Assembly (NCBI GenBank): GCA_030018135.1
Contig: JASEGJ010000010.1
Coordinates: 1 to 37,282, forward strand
Origin: Candidatus Hodarchaeaceae archaeon
Lineage (GTDB): Archaea; Hadarchaeota; Hadarchaeia; Hadarchaeales; Hadarchaeaceae
Length of the DNA stretch: 37,282 nt
Reading direction: 5' to 3'
The translations under genes were made by a program, and so were the position numbers. This document shows positions 8,878 through 17,684 of this stretch, one piece after another. Within the stretch, counting starts at the first letter, position 1. Each line of letters opens with the position of its first letter. The notes under the pieces were generated by a model. It had not been told where the DNA came from, did no database searches, and saw only the letters and a list, made by a program, of their open reading frames with translations.

Positions 8878-9929
8878 ATGAAGATCAAAAATTTTAAAAA
8901 TTTTTCAAAATTGAAGCATGAAAATTTCATGGTTTCCGCCCGGTACGCTGAGCGCACCCCTCCGGGCCCGCCACATCTATTGGTACGATTCTGGAGATCC
9001 GCAATATGGCGTCGCGCGAGGGGAAACCGCGATAGGCAGGAAGGTGACCGGGTACGGCTACATAGCTCAGACCGGCGTTTCGATCGAGGTTTCGCCCCTC
9101 AGACAAGGCGACATACGGGATCCGCGCTGCAGTACGGTGTCGTAGTGAAGAACCTCGGCAACGCAAATGACAGCTTTAGCTTAGCCGTTTCCGACGACAA
9201 GGGTTGGAGCGTGAGCATCTCGCCCGCGCTGATCGAGAAACTGCCCCCGAACGAGAACGCTACCGCCACGCTCACGGTGAACATCCCGGCTGAGGCGTCG
9301 GCCGGACAGAGCGACGTAGTTACGGTGACCGCCACCTCACAGGGTGATAACACGGTAAATGCCGGCAAAAGGTCCCCGCGTTGGTCGCCTATGTCACGCA
9401 GCTCTCTCCGAACAATGACGCTGCGGTGTTTCAGGATCTGCCGAACTCGAACTACGGCGGCGAGAATTGGCTGGAGGTGGCGAGCAAGATCGATAGCAAC
9501 AGGAGGTCCTATCTGAAGTTCGACCTATCGCAGCTTTCAGAGAACGCGTTGCCGCTGGATGCCGACCTCAACCTATACTTCTACTGGGGTTCCGGATTTA
9601 CGACGCTGCGGGATGCGGGCGTGCTCATCGAGGCTCGCGCGATCCTCGACGATAGCTGGAGTGAATCTACGGTGATGTGGAACAACGCCCCAGCTCTGGG
9701 TGATCTGCTCAATGCCGTGGAAATCGGTTCCTACGGGTGGAAGGTGTGGAGCGTGGGCGACTTCGTCGCACAACAGTCCCAGAACGACAAGCTAGCGAGC
9801 TTTGCCATCAAGTTCAGCGTGGAGAGCTACGATTCGACACTGCGGAGGATACGATTCTACTCGGAGGAATACGCGGACAACCTAGACCAAAGGTCGTATC
9901 TGAAAGTAGAATACTTCCCATCGGGCTAG
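8878..9929 (+). pseudogene. Surface protein with NEW3/CARDB-like and DNRLRE domains, frameshifted
   Basis: Pieces in order are IYWYDSGDPQYGVARGETA..GYIAQTGVSIEVSPL, a shift near 9110, then QYGVVVKNLGNANDSFSLAV...VTVTATSQGDNT (an Ig-like additional domain), a shift near 9375, then AYVTQLSPNNDAAVFQDLPN...RSYLKVEYF, a full DNRLRE carbohydrate-binding domain ending at 9929. The normal signal peptide is missing and the N-terminus is out of frame. The last 182 codons could still be translated from GTG 9381. It precedes two exported phosphatases on the same strand and may once have been part of that surface gene set. Confidence 0.6.
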
Positions 9930-10016
9930 AGTTCAGGGCGGCTAGCGCCGCCCGCTTTCTTTTTAATTGGAAAGGCAAGATGAGGGAGGAGAATCCCCTG
10001 AACAAGAAGTTTTAAT

Positions 10017-11090
10017 ATGCAGATGGGTAGTCAACTTGGGTATGGCGTGAGCGGGAGAACTGGAATTTTTGCATTCGCCCTCACACTTTGCATCGTCCTT
10101 GGAGCTTTGGGGAGCATCATCGTAGTTCAGGCGGAAGGCCCGAGGCAGGTCGAGCACGTCATCCTCATCGTGATCGACGGTGTGCGCTCGGATATCCTCC
10201 TCGAGGCAAACACGCCGACGTTCGACATGCTCGCGGGCGAGGGCTCCTACACCTGGAACGCATGGACGGTCTTCCCGTCCGAAACGGGGTATGCCATACC
10301 CTCCTTATTGGCCGGGTCGACCCCAGACGTTCACAACGCGGCCGGCTTCCGATATTGGAGCGATGTAGAATCCATATTCGAGGTGTTCGAGAGGTCCGGC
10401 CTGCCGACGGCCGTGATAGGGGGCAGCACGATGACCTACAGCGGGGTCGAGCCGACCTACTCGACGGGGTACTACTACCGCGGTGATCAGGACGCGCACT
10501 CGGCGGACTTGGCTATAGAATGGCTCGTCGAACATAAACCGTTCTTCATCTACGTTTACAACCCCGTGCCGGACCGAATGGGCCACGCGCGCGGCCACGA
10601 CAGCGCGGAGTATCGAGGGGCAATAGAGAACGCCGACTACCACGTAGGCAGGCTGATCCAAGCGCTCAAGGATCAGGGGGTGTACGACCGCACGCTGATA
10701 GTGATCACCACCGACCACGGCATGACCGGCACCTCCCACAGCTATGGTCACGAGACCGACATGCGAACCTTCTCCATCTGGCATGGCCCGGGCGTCAAGC
10801 GGGGGTACGAGATGGTCGACAACTTGTACATAGCCGCCAGCGTCACCCACGGCGAGACCCATGTGGCGCACCGCATCATCGACATCGCGCCCACGATAGT
10901 TACGCTGGCCGGGCTATCGCCCCCCGAGCGCTGGAACGGGGAGGTAATCTGGCAGATCCTCGCGGAGTCCGCTGAAATCCCCGGTGGAGTATCTTGGGGC
11001 CCGATCGCAGCGCTGATCGTCGTCGTGGTCATCGCCATCGCGGCGCTCCGGCATAAACGCTTTAAGGGACGCGCGAAAGTGAGGAGGTAA
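10017..11090 (+). CDS. Membrane-anchored type I phosphodiesterase / nucleotide pyrophosphatase-like
   Basis: A 357-residue alkaline-phosphatase-superfamily protein. A signal/TM segment (about 15-38) is followed by the metal-binding IDGVRSD, the nucleophile region FPSETGYAIPSLLAGSTPD (T of SET in the NPP Thr position), a VPDRMGHARGHD metal site, TTDHGMTG, and a late His (HGETHVAHRIIDIAPT). A C-terminal TM helix (about 325-345) ends in a basic tail. Hence the catalytic domain is outside the cell with both ends in the membrane. It probably hydrolyses phosphodiesters or nucleotides. It is followed after 4 bp by another extracellular phosphatase gene, suggesting one operon for phosphate scavenging or surface-polymer turnover. 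Confidence 0.8.
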   Translation: MQMGSQLGYGVSGRTGIFAFALTLCIVLGALGSIIVVQAEGPRQVEHVILIVIDGVRSDILLEANTPTFDMLAGEGSYTWNAWTVFPSETGYAIPSLLAGSTPDVHNAAGFRYWSDVESIFEVFERSGLPTAVIGGSTMTYSGVEPTYSTGYYYRGDQDAHSADLAIEWLVEHKPFFIYVYNPVPDRMGHARGHDSAEYRGAIENADYHVGRLIQALKDQGVYDRTLIVITTDHGMTGTSHSYGHETDMRTFSIWHGPGVKRGYEMVDNLYIAASVTHGETHVAHRIIDIAPTIVTLAGLSPPERWNGEVIWQILAESAEIPGGVSWGPIAALIVVVVIAIAALRHKRFKGRAKVRR

Positions 11091-11094
11091 GAAC

Positions 11095-12480
11095 ATGGGG
11101 GACCGCCGGCTTTCAATGGTTCTCATGGGTTTGTTGGTTTTCACCCACGCTTGTGCTATCCCCTCAGCGGAAGCCGAAGCCCCCGATCCTCCGGCATATG
11201 TTTATTTAACTTGGGCGCGCGACGACACCGCCCGCAGCATCAACATCAGCTGGCGGACGATGAAGGAAGGATATCTGGGCGAGGTGCTTTACGACACCGA
11301 GCCTCGCGGTGGCGACCCAGAACTTTACCGCTTTCGCGCGGTCGGCGACCCCGATGTCACACCTGTGACATATGAGGGATTGGAGGGCTACGTGCACCAT
11401 GTCGAGCTCACCGGCTTGGAGCCTGGTACCGTCTACTACTTCATCGCCGGGCATTCCAGCTACGGATGGAGCGAGGAGCGGGCCTTCCGCACCGCCCCGG
11501 CGAGCAGGACGAGCTTCAGGTTCGTCGCGGCGGGGGACTCTCACTCCGGCGCCGATGTCCGGCCCTACCCGGAGTGGCCGGAGTCGCGGGATAACAACAC
11601 GAAGCTCATGGCGCAGCAAAGCCCGTCGTTCCTCTTGGGCTTGGGCGACTACGCCTTCTACTACAACGACCAGTGGGAGTGGGACAACTGGTTCAGGGCT
11701 CTAGATAATTACCTAGTCACGCCCGAGGGGCTGATGGTGCCCATCGTCCCGACTGTAGGGAATCACGAGGTCGTCTACCCGCAGCCACTCGATTACGACC
11801 CCGAGACCGAGGCCACGAACTACTACGCGCAGTTCAACCTCCCGGGCAACGAGCGTTGGTACGCGCTGAGCTGGGGGCCCGACCTGCGGGTAGTCGTGCT
11901 CGACAGCGAGGTGCTAAACATCAGATCCGAGACTTGGCAGGAGCAGCTCGAGTGGCTCGATGCGGAGCTGGAGGCGTCCAAGGACTACCTCTGGAGGGTG
12001 GTGATCTTCCACAGGCGCATGGTGATAGGTGGTACCCTCGAACCGAGGCAGGAGGAATGGGCGTTCCTCTTCGACAGGCACCGCGTCGACTTGGTGCTCT
12101 CAGGGCACACCCACAGCTACGAGCGCTCGCACCCGCTCGACTGGACTAGGGCGCCCGGCGAGGTCATGCAGCCCGGTGATGGGGTTATCTACATAATTGC
12201 TGGCGGGTGGGGAGGCCCAATGACCGGGCGCCCACCCGCGTGGAGCACCGCCGCCGGGCCAGAGGCCAGGTTCCATCACCTAGTCATCGATGTTTTTGAG
12301 AACGGCACGCTGCGCCTTCGCGCGATCGATAGCGAGGGCAATGCATTGGACGAGTTCACACTGCATAAGGATCTGCCAGCCGAGAGCCCAGCCGGATCAC
12401 CGATGATCGCGATATTTACGGTCATCATCGCAGTCGTGGCTGCTGGCGCCATATACTTTCTCAAGAGAGAGAAAAGGTAA
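11095..12480 (+). CDS. Purple-acid-phosphatase-like metallophosphoesterase, exported and anchored
   Basis: 461 residues with a signal peptide (1-25), an Fn3-like N-terminal PAP domain (about 33-135, ending GLEPGTVYYF..) and a calcineurin-like domain. Metal motifs are AAGDSHSG, GLGDYAFYYN, GNHE and SGHTHSYERSHP. A C-terminal TM helix (about 437-456) and basic tail anchor it. Purple acid phosphatases are binuclear metal phosphomonoesterases. The first motif lacks the family's usual Gly-rich form (GDxG), a minor variation. It is transcribed with the upstream phosphodiesterase (4 bp gap); together they could take phosphodiesters to free phosphate outside the cell. Confidence 0.82.
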   Translation: MGDRRLSMVLMGLLVFTHACAIPSAEAEAPDPPAYVYLTWARDDTARSINISWRTMKEGYLGEVLYDTEPRGGDPELYRFRAVGDPDVTPVTYEGLEGYVHHVELTGLEPGTVYYFIAGHSSYGWSEERAFRTAPASRTSFRFVAAGDSHSGADVRPYPEWPESRDNNTKLMAQQSPSFLLGLGDYAFYYNDQWEWDNWFRALDNYLVTPEGLMVPIVPTVGNHEVVYPQPLDYDPETEATNYYAQFNLPGNERWYALSWGPDLRVVVLDSEVLNIRSETWQEQLEWLDAELEASKDYLWRVVIFHRRMVIGGTLEPRQEEWAFLFDRHRVDLVLSGHTHSYERSHPLDWTRAPGEVMQPGDGVIYIIAGGWGGPMTGRPPAWSTAAGPEARFHHLVIDVFENGTLRLRAIDSEGNALDEFTLHKDLPAESPAGSPMIAIFTVIIAVVAAGAIYFLKREKR

Positions 12481-12753
12481 GAAAAGCGCGGTTATCCACA
12501 CACCGCTCTCCGCCCTGCAGGATCGACTCCAGCTGAAGTTTTTTCTATTTACCCCGCTCGTGCCACCCATGTAACTGCAGCACTCGTATCGTAGACGACT
12601 CCCGCGATAGAGACCGAGGCGAAAAAAGCACGAGCTGAAGCGGAGCCGGAATTGCACCGCGCTTAAATCCCATCCTCGCCTAAATTGAGGGGGGTCGATT
12701 ATCTGACCATCCTCCCAAGGAGGAGAAGGAGGAGGCGAGTCGCCGGCGATGTG

Positions 12754-13185
12754 ATGAGGGGCCTGGCGCTCTTCGTGGTATTTCTGGGGCTATCCATAGT
12801 AGTCCACGAGACCTCCCACTTGGTCGTCGCCAGGGCGCTGGGCTACGAGGCCGACGTCCACTACGGGATCCAGCTCCCCTACATCTACGGTGTCGTCAGC
12901 ATCGACCCTCCCTCGAGGGGCTTGATCGACACGCTTCTCATATTCTCGATCGGCGGGCTTGGGGCGGGTGCGGTTTTTTACATCCTTTGGTACGCGATCG
13001 ATGATATCATCGCCAAGCTCATCCTCTCCTTCTTCACCTCGATGCAGGTCGTCTACGGCGTAATGGAGCCGATGGTCGCGTTCAGGCTGGTGGAGAGGGC
13101 TTGGCTCGGCACCGTGCCCATGGCGGCCGGCTTGATCGCGCTGATCGCCTTCAGGATAATCTACTGGAGACTGGGCTGGTGGTAA
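12754..13185 (+). CDS. M50-like membrane metalloprotease (HETSH)
   Basis: A polytopic membrane protein of 143 aa from ATG 12754. A longer form from TTG 12685 would add a run of seven arginines and is less likely; GGAGG lies 18 bases before the ATG. The first TM helix contains HETSH, the HExxH zinc site, in the membrane-embedded position of site-2 proteases. Four or five TM segments follow. The second M50 motif (NxxPxxxLDG) is not evident, so it may be a divergent or truncated family member. No partner gene is adjacent. Confidence 0.55.
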   Translation: MRGLALFVVFLGLSIVVHETSHLVVARALGYEADVHYGIQLPYIYGVVSIDPPSRGLIDTLLIFSIGGLGAGAVFYILWYAIDDIIAKLILSFFTSMQVVYGVMEPMVAFRLVERAWLGTVPMAAGLIALIAFRIIYWRLGWW

Positions 13186-13487
13186 AGTAAATAGGGAGGA
13201 AAATATCTAGGGACAGCGGCGATAGGGCGGTCGCATGTAGGTAGGTCCTCCCACAGCCTCTACTGAGCTCCAAATCATCGGAGCAAGGTGGGATTTTTGC
13301 GGCCGCCCCGTCATAGACCGAAGAAAGGTCGTTTTGATGGACACGGGAATCCATCCGCGCTTCATCGCACCGAGCGTTGAGCCTTTTGATCCGGCTGAGG
13401 AGGATTTACAAGCCGATAGCTCGCTTGCGGACCTCGGGATGAACCTCACGCCTTAAGATATCGAAGGGCGATGTTACATCGAGTAAA
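13186..13487. other. Intergenic, unassigned open stretch
   Basis: A plus-strand frame of about 70 codons without a start codon (…ARWDFCGRPVIDRRKVVLMD, then FDPAEEDLQADSSLADLGMN) ends about 30 bases before the prenyl synthase ATG. It reads like protein but I cannot match it to a family. It may be a remnant. No repeat or RNA is visible. Confidence 0.3.
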
Positions 13488-14534
13488 ATGACTTGGGAAG
13501 CCTTGTTGGATCGGTATACGGCCCTCATCGACCGCAAGCTGGAGGGGCACTTCAGGTCGTTGAAAGAGGTGGCGAGTAAATACCACCATTTCATGCTCGA
13601 GACCTATGAAAACCTCGAGGAATATGTGCTCAGAAGGGGGAAAAGGTTGGCTTCGTGTAGCACCCTCCTCGCTTACAAGGGTTATGCCGGCGATGTGGAC
13701 GAAAAAATCCTCAATGTTGGCGTCGGCATAGAACTCTATAGGCATTCTATCCTAGTCCACGACGACTTGGTCGACGAGGATGAAGCCAGAAGGGGCGGAA
13801 AATCGTTTCACGAGCTCTCCTCCGGAGTTCGCGGCCCAAAGTTTGGAGGGGGAGTTGCCATTTTCTTGGGCGATGCGGCATATGCCCTCTCGCTGGAGGC
13901 GATATTGAACTCTGGCTTCAGCGGGGAAGCGCTGCTTCGAGTGGTCCGGCTGTTGGCTGGGGGTTACCGTGAGGTGAACGAGAGCCAGGTCCTCGATTTG
14001 CTTTTCGAGCACAAGGAGCCGGATGTCGAGGAGTGGTACGCAATGGCATCCAAAAGGGCGGCGTCCCTCTTCAAAGCCACGATATTAACCGGCGCCATCC
14101 TCGGCGGCGCGCCGGAGGAGGACCTGCGGACCCTGGGGGAAGCGGCGGTGAACATAGGCTACGCGTTCGACATCCAGGACGACATCATAGATACCTTCGC
14201 CACCGAGCAGCAGTACGGCAGGCCGCCTGGCGGGGACGTAGCCCGGGGTAAAAAGCCCCTCCACGTAGTGTACGCGCTTAAGTTGGCCGGGCCGGACGAG
14301 CTGGAGGTGTTTAAGGGCATCATAGGCAAGGGCAGGCTCACCTCGGAAGACCTCGAAACGGTGCGCGAGATCCTGAGGAGGACGGGCGCCCTAAGGGCCG
14401 CGAAGGCCAAATCGGTGGAACACGCTGAGGAAGCGAAGGAGCTGATCGGAAGGACGCGAATGGACGGGGGAAGCAAGGAGTTCTTCAGCGCTTTCACCGA
14501 TTACATCGCCCGAAGTCTGGACTGGTACAAGTAA
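13488..14534 (+). CDS. Geranylgeranyl-type polyprenyl diphosphate synthase
   Basis: 348 residues, trans-isoprenyl diphosphate synthase fold. The first Asp-rich motif is DDLVDED (92-98) followed by RRG, and the second is DDIID (231-235). It condenses IPP with allylic diphosphates; in archaea the C20 or C25 product feeds ether-lipid synthesis. The IPP-binding segment reads GKRLAS where the family usually has GKRLRP: the Lys and first Arg are kept but the Arg-Pro is lost. Residues just upstream of the first motif are small or aliphatic, so chain length cannot be predicted safely. It stands alone, convergent with the AOR gene. Confidence 0.85.
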   Translation: MTWEALLDRYTALIDRKLEGHFRSLKEVASKYHHFMLETYENLEEYVLRRGKRLASCSTLLAYKGYAGDVDEKILNVGVGIELYRHSILVHDDLVDEDEARRGGKSFHELSSGVRGPKFGGGVAIFLGDAAYALSLEAILNSGFSGEALLRVVRLLAGGYREVNESQVLDLLFEHKEPDVEEWYAMASKRAASLFKATILTGAILGGAPEEDLRTLGEAAVNIGYAFDIQDDIIDTFATEQQYGRPPGGDVARGKKPLHVVYALKLAGPDELEVFKGIIGKGRLTSEDLETVREILRRTGALRAAKAKSVEHAEEAKELIGRTRMDGGSKEFFSAFTDYIARSLDWYK

Positions 14535-14594
14535 CATTGGATCGGCCCAAGTGCTATTTAGCCGGCCCGCCGCTGGAGCCGATTCGCGTCACGC

Positions 14595-16400
14595 TCACGC
14601 GTACTTGCTCAACCCGAGTTCCTTAAGCTTCTCCGGCGTCGGCCTCCCGTCCTTCCATCCTCGCAATTTGTAGTACTCGTCGAGCATCGCGTCGAGCTTT
14701 ACCACATGTCCCTTTGCCGGACCTTCGGGCATTGGCTCCTTCAGGAGCCTTGAGGGTAGCGTGTCGTGTTCGCGCCCGAAGCCCTCGCGGTTTATGAAGA
14801 GCCGCTCGAGGTTGTAGATCCGCTCGCCCGCCTTCAGCAGGTCGTCGGCCGACCAATTCCAGCCAGCGATGGCGTTGAGGAGTTCGGCGATCTCCGGTGC
14901 ACCGAACGCGAAGGTCAGGAACTTGCAAACGACTGCCGAGTCGCAAACCGCGAAGAGATCTTGGAAGGTCTTCACCCACCGCGCCTTGCCATCGGTCGCG
15001 AACCCATCGAGGCGCTCGGGGATGCCCAAGATTTCCGGCGCGATCATGTAGGCCCGCAAGTGACAGCCGCCCCGGTTGCTGGTCGCATAGCCAAGCCCAT
15101 GGCCTTGTACCCCGCGGGGGTCGTAAGCAGGCAACTCCAGTCCCTTGACATGCATCGCGAGCTCGGGCACGCCATATTTCTCCGCCAGCCTCTTAGCGCC
15201 CAGCGCGATATCGTCTCCGAAGCCGACGCGATAGGCGGTTCTCCAGGCGAGTTCGACAATCACCTGGGGGTTGCCGAACCTGAGTTCAAGCCCTCCAAGC
15301 CTCTCCTTTGAGATCTTGCCCCTCTCGTACAGCTCCATCGCGCAGCCCACGGTATTGCCGTAGGAGATCGGGTCGATGCCCAGCTCATCGCACAGGTTAT
15401 GCGCTTTGGTTATGGCATTGAGGTCGTCGATGCCGCAGTTTGCGCCCAACGACCAATCCGTCTCGTACTCCGGCCCCTCGCCCTCGACTTGGTACGGCGG
15501 TTGGGTCACCCGAGTAACCCTACCACAGGCTATCGGACAGCCCCAACAAGCCTTGTTTTTGACGAGGATCGTCTTGGCGATGGTCTCGCCGCTCGTCTTG
15601 TCCGCGGTCGGAAAAGTGCCCGTCTGGAAGTTGCGCGTCGGGTAGATGCCGTGCTCGTTGATGATGTTCACAAGCACGGCGGTGCCGTAGGTGGGCAACG
15701 CTTGACCGGTTACGCCGCTATCCTTGATCATCTTCAGCACCTTCGCCACGGCTTCCCTGAGCTTTCCCTCATCAGCGATAGGAGGCTTTTTGGTCCCCCG
15801 CACCGCGACCGCCTTCAGGCGCTTGGAGCCCATCACCGCGCCAGCTGCGGTTCTGCCGGCCGCGCGGTGCTTGTCGTTGATGATCGCGGCGCACATCGCG
15901 AGGTTCTCGCCGGCGGGTCCAATCGATGCGACCTTGATTTGAGAGTCGCCGAGTTCCCTCCTGATGTCGTCCTCGGTGTCCCAGGTGCCCTTGCCCCAAT
16001 AGCGCTTCGCAGGCTTGAGTTCCGCCTCGCCATTATGGAGCCACAGGTAAACTGGCTCGCTTGCCCTGCCCTCCAGTATTATGCCCTCGTAGCCCGCGAA
16101 TCTCAGCTCGGGGCCGAAATCCCCGCCGCAGTTGGTGTCGCCTATACCGCCGGTCAGGGGCGACTTGGTGATCACGTGAAACCTGCCGCTCGCGGGAAAT
16201 GCCGTTCCCGTGGCCGGACCGACCATGAAAAGCAGCTTGTTTTCTGGCCCCAGGGGGTCTACGCCCGGTTTGAACTCGTCCATGAGTAACTTCACGCCCA
16301 AGCCGCGCCCACCCATGAATTTCTCGACATCCTCGTCATCGACCATTTCGTCCCTCATGGAGCCCGACGAAAGGTCGACTCGGAGCAATTTCAATTTCAT
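14595..16400 (-). CDS. Tungsten-dependent aldehyde:ferredoxin oxidoreductase
   Basis: 601 residues, normal AOR length. The N-terminal pterin-binding domain opens MKLKLLRVDLSSGSMRDE and includes FMGGRGLGVKLL. The 4Fe-4S site is CWGCPIAC (around 284-291) with the fourth Cys in CDSAVVCKF near 490. The LG-x-C and D-x2-G-x-C type pterin contacts are present in the C-terminal half. It oxidises aldehydes to acids with ferredoxin, and needs a tungsten/molybdenum pterin cofactor; MoaE and a MoaD-MoeB fusion are encoded 9-10 kb away. GGAG lies just before the ATG. The upstream sequence has ACTTAAAC about 40 bases before the start as a likely TATA element. Confidence 0.9.
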   Translation of the reverse strand: MKLKLLRVDLSSGSMRDEMVDDEDVEKFMGGRGLGVKLLMDEFKPGVDPLGPENKLLFMVGPATGTAFPASGRFHVITKSPLTGGIGDTNCGGDFGPELRFAGYEGIILEGRASEPVYLWLHNGEAELKPAKRYWGKGTWDTEDDIRRELGDSQIKVASIGPAGENLAMCAAIINDKHRAAGRTAAGAVMGSKRLKAVAVRGTKKPPIADEGKLREAVAKVLKMIKDSGVTGQALPTYGTAVLVNIINEHGIYPTRNFQTGTFPTADKTSGETIAKTILVKNKACWGCPIACGRVTRVTQPPYQVEGEGPEYETDWSLGANCGIDDLNAITKAHNLCDELGIDPISYGNTVGCAMELYERGKISKERLGGLELRFGNPQVIVELAWRTAYRVGFGDDIALGAKRLAEKYGVPELAMHVKGLELPAYDPRGVQGHGLGYATSNRGGCHLRAYMIAPEILGIPERLDGFATDGKARWVKTFQDLFAVCDSAVVCKFLTFAFGAPEIAELLNAIAGWNWSADDLLKAGERIYNLERLFINREGFGREHDTLPSRLLKEPMPEGPAKGHVVKLDAMLDEYYKLRGWKDGRPTPEKLKELGLSKYA

Positions 16401-16572
16401 CTCCAGTCCTCCAACGGTTCAATAACGCTTACTGGTTTAAGTAAGTTTTGAAGTTAGGGCAGTCAGTTATAAACAATTCAGCAACCAAAATCATTTGGAA
16501 ATGTAGAGTAAAGTTCGGATGACCTTAGCACTAGCGAGCTATTTAATCGTGGGGAATCAAAACTTAAAGGGT

Positions 16573-16707
16573 AGCCCCGTGGGGTAGACCAGTAAAGCTG
16601 GGCCTAATGGTCAGGGTTCAAAGCCCCCATAAAAGCCTTCGGGCCTTTGGAGCCCGTGACCCCGGTTCGAAATCGGCCAGCCGACGAAGTTCCGGGCGGG
16701 GCTACCA
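16573..16707 (+). tRNA. tRNA-Gln (UUG) with insertions in D loop and T loop
   Basis: The acceptor AGCCCCG pairs with CGGGGCT (16697-16703), followed by A and encoded CCA. The anticodon arm is CGGGC-CTTTGGA-GCCCG (16640-16656), anticodon UUG at 16647-16649, with no insertion in the anticodon loop. The T stem CCCGG (16661-16665) pairs with CCGGG (16692-16696), but the loop is 26 nt instead of 7, an insertion of about 19 nt holding a TCGG/CCGA hairpin. Between D-stem strands GGGT and GCCT there are about 50 nt instead of about 9, best read as two introns of about 20 nt each around GGTCA. A TATA-like TATTTAATC lies about 30 bp upstream. Removal would need bulge-helix-bulge splicing; exact junctions are inferred. 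Confidence 0.8.
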
Positions 16708-16903
16708 TTTTTGTTAAGTAGTCTTGAGAAGTCGGATCGCCGAAGGACGTGGGGCAATTATCGCTTTTTAGCCGCTTTATTGCCTCCTTAAGGGCGTTTT
16801 CCGCGACCCGTGAAATGTTCAGGCCCGCATCCTTCGCTTCCTTCAAGATAGCAGGATCAAGGGTGATTGCGGTTATCTGGCGCTTTCGGTTTGGTCCCTT
16901 CAT
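16604..16903 (-). CDS. CcdA/RHH-type antitoxin-like ORF running into tRNA antisense
   Basis: The first 50 residues (KRQITAITLDPAILKEAKDA then GLNISRVAENALKEAIKRLK) resemble CcdA-like antitoxins: a beta strand followed by two helices. The remaining half reads the antisense of tRNA-Gln and is probably a recombination by-product of integration, since the normal C-terminus would lie where the tRNA now is. The ATG follows a TATATAC stretch. A 39-aa ORF sits 13 bp upstream. No clear cognate toxin is present unless the HEPN protein serves. Confidence 0.5.
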   Translation of the reverse strand: MKGPNRKRQITAITLDPAILKEAKDAGLNISRVAENALKEAIKRLKSDNCPTSFGDPTSQDYLTKMVAPPGTSSAGRFRTGVTGSKGPKAFMGALNPDH

Positions 16904-16916
16904 GTATATACACTCC

Positions 16917-17035
16917 TATGCACTCTCAGCCTCTTCAAGCACTTCTTTCAATCTCCTAGATATAATCCCCTTGATGTTTTCCATACTCTGCTCCTCCGCG
17001 AGGCGGCAAAGTTGTTCTATTCGCTCAGGAGACAA
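16917..17035 (-). CDS. Small ORF upstream of the antitoxin-like gene
   Basis: A short helical protein (SPERIEQLCRLAEEQSMENI, then SRRLKEVLEEAESA), 39 aa if started at TTG 17035. The same frame extends further upstream without an ATG. The stop is 13 bp before the antitoxin-like ATG on the same strand, so the two may be co-translated. Composition looks coding, but the start is unsure. Confidence 0.3.
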
Positions 17036-17197
17036 CTTGCGGCCCCGCCCTCGCCTGCTCGATGCTGCACACTATTAAAAACCACTTTGCCAACCGAGAC
17101 AGTGCATCGCCCATATTAAACCACGCGACATAAAAACTCGGCGCGATCTTTTTTTAGATTTTTAAGGAAATAAAAAAAGAGAGTTTGGGGCCCTAGG

Positions 17198-17674
17198 ATG
17201 GACTGGAGAGAATTTCTTCCTGTACATGAGTATAAAGCGTGGGTCGAAGACGCTCGAGATAAATTGGAGGAAGCGAAGAAGGATCTAGATGACTTTCCTT
17301 TTAGTGCCTTTCAACGGGCCCATGAATCTGCCGAATTTTTATTAAAAGCCGTTTTGGTCCGTGCGGGCAAATTCGGTAGAAAAAATCGAATCCACCAATT
17401 ACCACCGCTTCTGGATAAGATAGATCGCGAAAAATGCCTTCCACCCGGAGCGATTACTAAAGCACGAGAAATTGTGCCAGAACTCGAGATTATAAATGTG
17501 GGCGGCCCGCGACCAGCCCCTACGCATGTCGACTCCATTACATACACAGCCGAGGTTGAATATCCGAAGGCAGGAATGTCTTCTACCGATCGAATATCAA
17601 AGGAAATGGCTGAGGAAAAAATATGTTTGTCACAACAACTGCTTGAATTATTACTTCCTTATTTGGACTGTTAA
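17198..17674 (+). CDS. HEPN-domain protein
   Basis: 158 residues with the HEPN pattern: an N-terminal helix (WVEDARDKLEEAKKDL), then FQRAHESAEFLLKAVLVRAG in place of the family's QQAAEKALKAxL helix, IHQLPPLLD, and a C-terminal helix. HEPN proteins are often RNases or partners of MNT nucleotidyltransferases in toxin-antitoxin pairs. The canonical Rx4-6H motif is not clear, so it may be non-catalytic. No MNT gene is adjacent. It is AT-richer than the chromosomal genes and lies inside the integrated element. Confidence 0.65.
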   Translation: MDWREFLPVHEYKAWVEDARDKLEEAKKDLDDFPFSAFQRAHESAEFLLKAVLVRAGKFGRKNRIHQLPPLLDKIDREKCLPPGAITKAREIVPELEIINVGGPRPAPTHVDSITYTAEVEYPKAGMSSTDRISKEMAEEKICLSQQLLELLLPYLDC

Positions 17675-17684
17675 ATTGGCGCTG

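Noticed and set aside
10305-10871. Long minus-strand ORF opposite the phosphodiesterase gene
   Set aside because: Low-complexity Val/Gly/His composition and full overlap with a real enzyme gene mark it as a shadow.
15399-16289. Long plus-strand ORF (296 codons) opposite AOR
   Set aside because: It is a GC-driven shadow frame; the minus strand encodes a complete AOR with all motifs.
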